This document shows, in pieces, positions 33,482 through 41,698 of a stretch of 64,000 nt of DNA (positions within the stretch are counted from its first letter, which is position 1; each line of letters begins with the position of its first letter). A program made the translations under genes and the position numbers. The notes beneath the pieces were generated by a model, which had not been told where the DNA came from, ran no database searches, and saw nothing but the letters and a program-made list of their open reading frames with translations. Source of the stretch: Sepiola atlantica (lineage: Eukaryota > Mollusca > Cephalopoda > Sepiida > Sepiolidae); the NCBI GenBank assembly GCA_963556195.1, contig OY744522.1:42032763-42096762 (forward strand), in the 5' to 3' direction.

Positions 33482-33822
33482 CTATTTTCATATTTGTCGC
33501 TCCTCGTAAAATCAGTAGATCACTTTAGTGGTAGTACAAACACAGCATGACGTCACTTGCTTTATAATGCATCATTCCTTAATAGTAGTAGAATGCCTGG
33601 ATATCATCGCCGCTTTAAATGTGTTTAAACTACCATGGTTTATTAGCTATTTAAATATTGGCCGCGCGGTTAACGACGTTGGAGTTAAGTTGAAAAAATA
33701 CTTGTAATCCAGGGTTTCGAATCATGTGACCGGTAGTGAATAGTCATATTTCTATGCTGATGAGTCTTGATTGAAAAGAGACGAAACGTGTACGTCCATA
33801 GATAATAAACAATAACAACTAT

Positions 33823-33830
<8 letters not shown>
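33482..33830 (+). mobile_element. tRNA-headed hammerhead element, copy 2 (just over one monomer)
   Basis: Body TTTGTCGCTCCTCGTAAAAT, AACACAGCATGACGTCACTT and TGCATCATTCCTTA matches the minus strand of 21660-21835. A-box-like TGGCCGCGCGGTTAACG lies at 33659-33675 and B box GGTTTCGAATC at 33713-33723, followed by the hammerhead. CTATTTTCATAT occurs at both ends (33482-33493 and 33819-33830), offset 337 bp. It resembles a target-site duplication, but the equivalent 334-bp offset in copy 1 shows it is the start of the next tandem unit. A (TA)n tract follows. Confidence 0.75.
33752..33802 (+). ncRNA. Canonical type I hammerhead self-cleaving ribozyme
   Basis: All invariant positions are present. 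Stem I is CTATG (33752-33756) with CATAG (33797-33801), plus an extra U-A pair (33751/33802). The core CTGATGA is 33757-33763. Stem II is GTCT (33764-33767) with AGAC (33779-33782). GAAA is 33783-33786. Stem III is ACGT (33786-33789) with ACGT (33792-33795) around a two-base loop. The cut falls after C33796 in a GTC triplet. The very short stem III resembles the minimal stems reported in other metazoan hammerheads and may fold better as a dimer. I infer that the transcript self-cleaves; the sequence shows only the fold. Confidence 0.78.

Positions 33831-33906
<76 letters not shown>
33831..33906. repeat. (TA)n microsatellite
   Basis: Pure TA run right after the hammerhead element. Confidence 0.95.
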
Positions 33907-33910
<4 letters not shown>

Positions 33911-34189
33911 GAAGCACTTCGAGCACGTACACCCACTAACAACCAGGCTCGAAACGCGAGGGGAAAGTGTTAATTTGAATGTTTTAAAAGGTTCTTAATC
34001 GACTTTCGCAATAAATTCACCAGTTTTAATTCTGTAGCATCCTCACGTGCCTGACGAGAGTGGAAAACGTTTGCAAATATGGCGACTTCTTATTCACGCT
34101 GGAGCACAACATCAGATCGTTGCCCTACACACTCGAAAAATGTAATTGAAAAAAGAAACAAACAGGAGCTTTGCTGTCCCAAATATATA

Positions 34190-35629
34190 TCTTCTTCTAT
34201 ATAAAATTGAATGTCTGTATGTTTGTGTGTTTGTGTGTGTGTGTGTGTGCCCTATAGAAAAAAATGTTAGAGAATATAGGTACAATATAAAAGTGTATTC
34301 TTATGTAAAATTCACAGAGTAAGTTGATGGGCCTATTCCCGAATCTATAAACCCACGCCTTAGGGGTCCATGGGGCAGATTTCATCAGGGGTGGGGGTCT
34401 TTTTCAGTTATATTTCAATGTTAATTAGTACTAATTTGGAAATTATCTAATGTATTTATGTACTAATCCGATAAAAATGCTGAGTCACTGAAACCATCCC
34501 ATAATCCCTTGCCGGATGTACCCGGTCTTGATCTAAATTGTGTCCGGTTGTATCATGTCATCCCATAAATTCTGTCGGGATAAATCAATAACATCATAGG
34601 AAGGCTACGTTAAGAGTGTGTAGTGAAACAAGGGTTGCTCAATCACATCCGCACCTGTCCCATAATCCCTTGCCGGATGTACCCGGTCTTGCTCTAAATT
34701 GTGTCCGGTTGTATCAGGTCATCCCATAACTTCTGTCCGGATAAATCAATAACATCATAGGAAGGCTACGTTAAGAGTATGTAGTGAAACAAGGGTTGCT
34801 CAATCACATCCGCACCTGGCCACCGGTAAGAGTTATTTCAGTAGTGCTCAGGAGGCCTCCTTGATTTTCAAACGAATGTTGGTGCTTCTTAAGTATAACG
34901 GTCCCTAGAAATATTGGTGCTTCTTAAGTATAATTATCCCAAGTATCTATAAACTAACCATGGGGCAGATTTCATCGGGGGGACTGTTTTCAGTTATTTT
35001 TCATGATATTTCATAGTAATTTTAAAATCCTGAGTCATATTTTAATTTAATTACCTAATAATTTTAAATAACTTTTAATTTTATTTAACGTTTCTTAGCG
35101 CCAGGGACGCGGTTCTAAATTTTTAGTTCTTTGGTATTGTTTTTTAAATAAGCGACAAACGCTAATCAAAGTATTGCTACTATTTTACGAAAACAAATTA
35201 TAGGAAATTACAACATAGCCGCCAGCGATTAAGTCATTGCATTCAAATTCGATTTTAAAGTCTTGAAAAATAAAATATAATTTTATTTCGAGATCAAAAA
35301 TACAATGTAAGAATAATTAATAACTTTCATCCAAAATGTTTGTTTACATAGCATATTTCTTTAAGAAAATCCAGTTACATAACATAGATATTTAGTAAAA
35401 AGAATTTACGTGAATTACATTATTATAAGTTTTTAACACATTTAAAACAATAAGAATCATATGGGGATAAAAGAAAAGGAGGGAGGGAAATAATGAGGAC
35501 CAGGGAAAGAAAGACGGCTAAAGAAAGAAGAGAGATTGAAGTTTTTATATAAAGATGTTACACACACTCTTTAATTTCTACTACTTTGTTTTTTGTATCG
35601 CCCCGGGCAACGCCGGGTAGCCCTGCTAG
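34190..35629 (+). mobile_element. Non-autonomous Helitron, 1.44 kb
   Basis: The 5' end TCTTCTTCTATATAAAATTG is preceded by A. The 3' end CCCCGGGCAACGCCGGGTAG then CCCTGCTAG, a GC hairpin plus CTAG, is followed by T. These are hallmarks of rolling-circle Helitrons inserting between A and T. There is no Rep/helicase frame. It contains a ~161-bp tandem duplication (34495-34815; CATAATCCCTTGCCGGATGT, ACCCGGTCTTG) also present at 62030-62245, and a module with TCTTATGTAAAATTCACAGA shared with the 322-bp array at 62644-64000. Confidence 0.8.
34495..34815 (+). repeat. Two tandem ~161-bp units inside the Helitron
   Basis: Both units carry GTGTCCGGTTGTATCA.GTCA, ATCAATAACATCATAGGAAG and GAAACAAGGGTTGCTCAATC. 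A third and a partial fourth copy lie at 62030-62245. Confidence 0.85.
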
Positions 35630-35855
35630 TATATATATATATATAAATAAAGTTCTGAAGTCTAACAAAGCAGCAAACATTACAGTAAAGTGCATCCTAA
35701 TTATACAGCAATTTGAGACAAAGTAGGAGGGTAGTGGCATGACAATTTCAATCCTCTTCGAATGGGGTATACGTAACAATGAAACCAGACATATAAAAAG
35801 GCACAATAAGAGAAAAAAGAATATCAAAAGTACAAGAGTATATATATATATATAT

Positions 35856-36250
35856 AATGAAAAATAGTTAGACCTGTAAATGGAAACAGATCAATATCTT
35901 CAGTTGTTCAGAACAAGGAGCATTTAGTAAATAAAAATATTTATTCTTCTTCTCTTTCAATTGCATTCCTTAAGCACGGCTTTTCAAAGATTAAAATCTT
36001 ATCATCAGAGGAAGTAGAGATTGATAAGTTGACAGATAAGAACAGTCAATATTCAAAATTTGGAAAAAGTTTTTCAAAAAAGTTCTTTTTAAAAGGTTTT
36101 AAAAGTTCAAACGGGTGTGTTTCAATGTAAATGAAAATCACCAAACACGGAGATCCAAGTTGTATGGGGTTCAAATGTAATTGGTAATTGGTAATTAAAA
36201 AACAACTTTTTCCAAATTTTGGATATTTACAGGTCTAACTATTTTTCATT
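35856..36250 (-). mobile_element. TIR element carrying a hammerhead (family 2)
   Basis: The 26-bp terminal inverted repeats are perfect: AATGAAAAATAGTTAGACCT... at 35856-35881 and its inverse at 36225-36250. Inner inverted segments (AAAATTTGGAAAAAG / CTTTTTCCAAATTTT) add a second fold. There is no protein. Confidence 0.75.
35966..36013 (-). ncRNA. Hammerhead ribozyme fold (family 2, best copy)
   Basis: On the minus strand: stem I TTCCT with AGGAA (perfect), CTGATGA, stem II AAGATT-TT-AATCTT (paired, flanked by a U.U next to the core), GAAA, stem III AAGC-CGT-GCTT (perfect), cut after U-A. All catalytic-core bases are present. The unusual point is U.U at the 10.1/11.1 position, where natural ribozymes strongly prefer G-C; this may reduce activity. 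Confidence 0.65.
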
Positions 36251-36264
36251 GACTCACCTTATTT

Positions 36265-36330
36265 TTGCTCTATCCAGTATATTGAGCTTTCAGGTCTAAT
36301 ACTCTAAAAGTTAGCTTTTGGTTATAAACA

Positions 36331-36331
<1 letters not shown>
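36265..36331 (+). repeat. Fragment of the family-2 3' region
   Basis: CTCTATCCAGTATATTGAGC and CTCTAAAAGTTAGCTTTTGG match 11540-11600. Confidence 0.5.

Positions 36332-36407
<76 letters not shown>
36332..36407. repeat. (TA)n microsatellite
   Basis: Pure TA run. Confidence 0.95.
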
Positions 36408-36410
<3 letters not shown>

Positions 36411-36860
36411 GGCAGCATCTTTTTCTATGATACATTTTGAATTAAACAGAAATGAAAGATTATGTTTGTTCCTTACCAATTTAATGTTTTTTGTAATAAA
36501 TAAATCACACCTATTACTAATAGAAAATTGATATCTGTCTGTTTTTAACCGAAACTATGTTATTAATTCTTTAAATTGTACTATCTTCCATTGCTAAATC
36601 CCGGGAGGGTGTGGTAGTGTATAATCTATTCCTTTAGCACGACAATTTTCTGACCGCATATTTTACTTATAGTCTTAATTCTCTCAAAATTCGAAATTTT
36701 TACTCATTTGAAATTTCTAGACAAATTACAATTTGTTACAATTCTGGCGATCGAAAGTCCTGTAAAACTGCAATAAAGTATAAGTCGTCTATGATTGTAT
36801 GTGCTAGAACTGCTCTATTGATTCGGCTGGTTTCACACTTGAATTGCATTTTATATATAA
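36408..36860. other. AT-rich DNA, no feature recognised
   Basis: Nothing supported. Confidence 0.4.
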
Positions 36861-36900
36861 CTAGCAGGACCCGTGTCCCGGCGTTGCCCGGGGAAATATA
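36861..36900 (-). mobile_element. Helitron 3' terminus, minus strand
   Basis: CTAGCAGGACCCGTGTCCCG then GCGTTGCCCGGGG is the inverse of a Helitron 3' end (hairpin plus CTAG), preceded by A. The element extends rightwards, but I could not place its 5' end. Confidence 0.6.
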
Positions 36901-37059
36901 ATTGTATGATATTCTAAATATATTATGCTCTCAGTAAGGAAGTTGAGTACTTTGCGATTATTTATTCGCACACATAATAATATATCTACCTTAATATTGG
37001 CTTTTCCGGCGTTGCCTGTGTGTCAAATATGGTAACTATAAATTAAGGAGAGTAGAAAG

Positions 37060-37285
37060 TGGGCCTTGGGTTTACTTTCGGCAGCCTCTCTTCACTTATT
37101 TTGTCCTATAGTCCTCACATTTAATGAGCGATGTTTCTGACAAAGGGAGATAATTGCTGTTTTCTGGGTCGGAATCTATCCATCTAACACTTATCGTTGG
37201 CTAGTTTTTGACCTTGAATTAGTATATTTTTTAAGCTTCTTACATCAAGTTGCTTCATGCCTTGTCTAGAGCGATTTCCATAAAA
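37060..37285 (+). repeat. Dispersed repeat shared with 12050-12215
   Basis: TTTACTTTCGGCAGCCTCTC, GATGTTTCTGACAAA, GCTGTTTTCTGGGTCGGAAT, CTATCCATCTAACA and TGCCTTGTCTAGAG appear in the same order as at 12050. Confidence 0.6.
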
Positions 37286-37479
37286 AACTCATTGCAAGAG
37301 AAATCGCTTAGCATTTTGTAGGAAGAATAGAGCAACCTAAGTTGCTACTAATACATATATTATCTTAGGATTTTCTTATCTTCGTAGCTTGTTCTGATCG
37401 TGTAGTGGATAAAAAGAAATGGACTGTTGATAAATGGTTGCGTTTCGATATCAGCTTGATACTAGATGTAGCAAAATTC

Positions 37480-37545
37480 AAAACTGGGACCCCGGAGACA
37501 AGCGACCTACGCCTTACCACAGAGCCAAGAAATTCCACTAGTGAA
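37480..37545 (-). mobile_element. Possible tRNA-headed SINE fragment
   Basis: The minus strand reads TTGGCTCTGTGGTAAGGCGT, AGGTCGCTTGTC, TCCGGGGTCCCAG then TTTTGAATTTT, resembling a tRNA with a decayed B box. It overlaps a 117-codon frame (37405-37758) that I do not recognise. Confidence 0.35.
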
Positions 37546-37759
37546 GTGGAAGAAGTGTATCGCTCTTATAGGGGTAATTTTATTTATTTAGATTTTTATT
37601 TGATTTGCGATACTAATAATTGGTTGTATACAACATTTTTAACTATTAAACAATTAAAACCACTTTTACGATTCTCTAAACTCAACACTTACATTTTCGA
37701 CATTTTCAACGATCGAAATCATGTCGTGAATTTGGATCGAAATTTGAATAATATGTAGC

Positions 37760-38500
37760 ATTATATCTTTAGTTTAATCTTCGTAAGTAGATATAAAAGT
37801 GGTGCAAATATTCTGTTCGGGGAATGTATTTACCCCGGGTATTTTTCGAGTGTGGGGATTAGATTTGATATGTTTTAAAGTATGAAACGAAAGCCCCTCA
37901 AAAACATTCCACATTGAGTGAAATAGTTGACCACATTTTTTCAAATGATTTTCTGTATCTACCTTCAGTTATGCAATCCTTCTTACGGTGTGTGTTCGTA
38001 TTTTACGACTATAACAGGTCGAGACTATTCTGAACAATTTCTCGCCCCAGGAGCACTCAACTGACAACGGCAACTTCTAAATAAAACAAACAGAGCACGA
38101 AAAACAAACACGAAAAAACCCCAACCTCATGTAATATGATCTTAGTAAACAGACAAGTCTCCGGTTGATGTCGTTAATTGATCAATAAATCAAACATCCT
38201 GATTGTTTCATTTCTATTATGTTAACGGTTATATGTTTTAATATGCTTTCTCTTCAAAATGGCTGGATGTGCGTAAATGTGTTTCAGCTTGGAAGACAAA
38301 ACCCTCGCCTATTTGTTTTCACACAGTAATAAAACGGGTCGATCGTCCATTTAGGGAGGAAAACGATTTAAAAATAATTGTTAAAAGATTTCGATAGGAT
38401 CAATGAAGCTCTGATGATAGATTTTATTTTCACATCTGAGCATTTTATATATATTAGTAAAATTCTGAGGATCTAAAACCCCGTGAAACTGCAGTAAAGT
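37760..38500. other. AT-rich DNA, no feature recognised
   Basis: Nothing supported. Confidence 0.4.
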
Positions 38501-38503
38501 ATT

Positions 38504-38504
<1 letters not shown>

Positions 38505-38568
<64 letters not shown>
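38505..38568. repeat. (TA)n microsatellite
   Basis: Pure TA run. Confidence 0.95.
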
Positions 38569-38571
<3 letters not shown>

Positions 38572-38639
38572 CTGAGGGAACAACAAAGAATCTGATTGGT
38601 TAACTAGCAAGCCATGTATATAAAAACACCTGACAAAAA

Positions 38640-38835
38640 TAACTCCATGCATTTAGCCTGACGATTCCCCCGGGGATGAAACACGGGAGCCTTTGTGTAG
38701 CTTGATTGCCATATATATTTTCATTGCATACTACCTAGCTCTACTTACGTATCGAGCATTGTTGAAGTAAATACTGAAAACTGATACATAAAAAATTATA
38801 TCTCCTTATAATATTTTATGTGGATACATGAAGTA

Positions 38836-38838
<3 letters not shown>
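38640..38838 (+). repeat. Single-arm copy of the 27589 fold-back family
   Basis: CTGACGATTCCCCCGGGGAT then GAAACACGGGAGCC keeps CTGANGA, a perfect TCCCC/GGGGA hairpin and GAAA. It continues with GTGTAGCTTGATTGCCATA and CTCTACTTACGTATCGAGCA, which matches 27545-27600 inverted. Confidence 0.65.

Positions 38839-38906
<68 letters not shown>
38839..38906. repeat. (TA)n microsatellite
   Basis: Pure TA run. Confidence 0.95.
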
Positions 38907-38909
<3 letters not shown>

Positions 38910-39195
38910 TAATTATGACAATATATGTATTAGCATATACTATCAGTGCCATTTAATAAGCTATCTCGTTAAACAGATTCAGCTCGATGATTGTCAATCA
39001 GTAACAACAGAGCATATAAAAGTACGGTTCATTTAATATCCATTTTTCTGATGATTTCGTAGTGTTGCAGATACGATATTGACATAAAACTGCTTGGCTC
39101 ACGGCAAATGAAACGGACTGTAAAAATACATCTCACAAAAATGTTATGTTTTTTTGGAAATGTGAAAAAGTAAAAATAAAAAAATAAAAACATGG
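38907..39195 (+). repeat. Dispersed repeat, most complete copy
   Basis: Joins the sequences seen separately at 2595-2705 and 3790-3990. Ends in an A-rich stretch just before the Helitron array. Confidence 0.6.
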
Positions 39196-39231
39196 TTATC
39201 TCATCTATTATATAAACGTCACCTGTCTGTA

Positions 39232-39285
39232 TGGATGTATGTATGTATGGATGTATGTATGTATGTATGTATGTATGTATGTATG

Positions 39286-39315
<30 letters not shown>
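39232..39315. repeat. (TATG)n microsatellite
   Basis: Tetranucleotide run near the Helitron 5' end, also present at the same relative place in the other units. Confidence 0.95.
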
Positions 39316-39317
<2 letters not shown>

Positions 39318-39739
39318 GCTTCTCCTCCGAAAGTACCCAACACACGGTCACACGGGTGACATCATTCCGACCGGCCAGCCCAGACGCGTGTAATATCTCG
39401 GAACCGGAAAAAAAAAATTGACTCTTCCGGGGTCGACTGAGCACTTTTTTCCAATGGGGGGTGGCTTTTAACTCTATTTTTCAACGTTATTTATACTAAT
39501 TTGAGAAGAAAAATAATGCAAAGTCACGATAAACTAGATATGACGTCAGAGTAAGGGAGTGGCGGATAGAAATTCACTCACACTACAACCATTTTTTTTC
39601 TTTCTTTCTTCTTCCCCTCTCACTCCCACACTTTCTTTCTTAATTATTAATAGACGCTAATATTCCTTCCCCCCTCCCTTCCTCACTATGGCCGTTCTGT
39701 TATCCTGATATAATACTTCCAGGCATTACCTCCTCCTTT

Positions 39740-40245
39740 CAGGCCAAATAGGGGGGGGAGAGGGAATGTCGATATTCGCCGGTATGAGCGCCCCAGGCCA
39801 AATTTGGGGAGGGGGAGTGTCGACATTCGCCGGTGTGAGCGCCTCAGGCCAAATTTGGGGGATAGGAGAGTATCGGTACTCGCCGGTGGGGCGCCAGGCT
39901 AAATCTGGGGAGGGGGAATGTCGGCATTCGCCGGTATGAGCGCCTCAGGCCAAATCTGGGGAGGGGGGGGGTGTCGGCATTCGCCGGTGTGAGCGCCTCA
40001 GGCCAAATTTGGGGGAGAGGAGAGTATCGGTATTCGCCGGTGGGGCGCCAGGCTAAATCTGGGGAGGGGGAATGTCGGCATTCGCCGGTATGAGCGCCTC
40101 AGGCCAAATCTGGGGAGGGGGAGCGCCTCAGGCCAAATCTGGGGAGGGGGAGTGTCGGCATTCGCCGGTATGAGCGCCTCAGGCCAAATCGGGGGGGAAA
40201 TCGGTATTCGCCAGTGGGGCATCAGGCGAAGAAATTCAGGGGAGG
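39740..40245 (+). repeat. G-rich ~50-bp minisatellite, unit A
   Basis: Units contain GCCTCAGGCCAAATCTGGGG, AGGGGGAGTGTCGGCATTCG and CCGGTATGAGC. Nearly every unit has G runs of 4-9. Confidence 0.9.
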
Positions 40246-40289
40246 GGGGGGGAGTATGAGTAATCGTCGGTGAGATCACGACCTCAGCC

Positions 40290-40475
40290 TGTACTTTAGG
40301 GGAGAAGAAATCCCCAAAAGGAAAAGGGATTAAAAAAAAAAATGATAATCTGATTTTTGATTCGACAGTGTAAAACCGACACCTACTGGATAGGAGTAGA
40401 TAATACACTTGATCTCAAGGCAAAAATGCCGAGAACAGATACTACACTTTGATCTTAGCCAAAAGGCCAGGAAAG
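40290..40475 (-). mobile_element. U2-headed SINE type B with duplicated head
   Basis: On the minus strand the first head (GGCCTTTTGGCTAAGATC, AAAGTGTAGTATCTGTTC) is followed at once by a second copy (TCGGCATTTTTGCCTTGAGA, TCAAGTGTATTATCTACTC; 40394-40432). It then has a body ending in A/T-rich sequence and CCTTTTCCTTTTGG. The same type B element is at 49440, 53695 and 61015. Confidence 0.75.
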
Positions 40476-40483
40476 CATCAGAA

Positions 40484-40860
40484 ATTAAAAGGTATTTACT
40501 CCTCCCCAGGAGTTAGGCACAAGGCCAGATTTATCCTACTCCCACAAGTAAGATGTGACCACAGATTGGGTCGAGAAAGTGGGGTTAAAAGCCAGCGCTC
40601 GAGAGGTGAGCACTCTGGCCATTTAAAAATTGCCTGGGCAGCCCCGTCGGCATTCCCCGGTAGGGGCGCCTCAGACAGTAAGCAATAAACTTACTCCTCC
40701 CCAAAGAGGGGAGGCGAAGCCTGGGAGGGTGGACCTCCTAGAACTGCACAGGACAATCCCATAGACCGGCGTAAATCAAGCCCCGGAGGGAAAGACAATA
40801 CCAGTCTATGGGGAACAGATACTACACTTTGATCTTAGCCAAAAGACCAAGTAAAGCATC
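40484..40860 (-). mobile_element. U2-headed SINE type A, full length
   Basis: The minus strand starts GATGCTTTACTTGGTCTTTT, which aligns with U2 from its first nucleotides, then GGCTAAGATC and GTGTAGTATCTGTTC. The body ends CTCCTGGGGAGGAGTAAAT next to the head of the type B element. Confidence 0.8.
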
Positions 40861-41140
40861 CGAAATTAAAATTTTGGGCACGATTTCTATCAGTATTTAT
40901 AACGAATCTACCACAGTACAGCGGTCTATCCACTATACACTGTTTAAATTACATTAATAAATTAACAAGTAATAATAACTATTATTTTCTTTCAACAAAC
41001 ATTGTATAATACTATTTAACAACTTATTACATCAATTTTGAATATCAACCAATAATTTTAGACTTCCCCAGGCCGTTTTTCTCTAATTCAACATAGCTTT
41101 TAGACGCCATTTTTTTTTAACCGAAAATTACATTAATTCA
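40861..41140. repeat. AT-rich Helitron-internal spacer
   Basis: AACAAGTAATAATAACTA, CAACAAACATTGTATAATAC and TAATTCAACATAGCTTTTAG recur at 49630-49900, 53890-54160 and 61580-61820. Confidence 0.8.
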
Positions 41141-41360
41141 CTTCTTTTGGCTGCTAAGATCAAGGTGTAGTATCTGTTCCGATTGATACTGCACTCCATA
41201 GACTGGTATCGTCTTGGCCTTCGGGGCTTCATTCCGCCGGTCTATGGGTCTGTCCTGTGCAGTTCTAAGAGGTCCACACTCCCAGGCTTTGCCTCCCCTC
41301 TTTGGGGAGGAGTAAGTTTATTGCTTACTGCCTGAGGCGCCCCTACCGGGGAATGCCGAA
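41141..41360 (+). mobile_element. U2-headed SINE type A, 3'-truncated
   Basis: CTTCTTTTGGCTGCTAAGAT, then GTGTAGTATCTGTTC. The body stops at CCGGGGAATGCCGA and joins the 179-bp satellite. The same junction occurs at 50120 and 54375, so the truncation predates the array. Confidence 0.75.
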
Positions 41361-41454
41361 TAACAGCTTCTACGTTTCTCTTGGGACTATTTTGCAGATG
41401 AAAAGCGGGGGGGGGGGGGGTGGATCGGTAAGAGTGATTTCATTACTGCTCCAG

Positions 41455-41580
41455 AAGTTTATTGCTTACTGAGGCGCCTCTACCGGGGGAATCCCGACGG
41501 GGCGGCCCAGGCAATTTTGAATGGCCAGAGTGCTAACCTTCTCGGGCGCTAGCTTTACAAGGCCAACTTGAATTTATTTG
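41455..41580 (+). mobile_element. U2-SINE body fragment
   Basis: TTTATTGCTTACTGAGGCGC, GGGGCGGCCCAGGCAATTTT and GGCCAGAGTGCTAACC match the type A body. Unit A only. Confidence 0.65.
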
Positions 41581-41698
41581 TTAGAGGATAACTAAGGAAG
41601 AGCGATAACTCACGTTTAAAAACACAATTTAGGTTTTTAAAACAAGGTTAGAGAATATAAATAACATATAAAAGCGTATTCTTATGTAAAATTAACAT

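Noticed and set aside
33482..33830. CTATTTTCATAT as a 12-bp target-site duplication
   Set aside because: The equivalent terminal duplication in the 21.5-kb copy has related sequence and the same ~335-bp offset, so it belongs to the element itself.
34050..34085. CCTGACGAGAGTGGAAAACG as another hammerhead
   Set aside because: No stem II hairpin between CTGACGA and GAAA, and no complementary stem I.
35966..36013. C/D-box snoRNA (TGATGA as C box)
   Set aside because: The base before TGATGA is C, not a purine, there is no D box at suitable spacing, and the hammerhead stems explain the conservation better.
37405..37758. 117-codon frame
   Set aside because: No recognisable domain. It overlaps a probable tRNA-headed repeat and lies in AT-rich DNA where such a frame can occur by chance.
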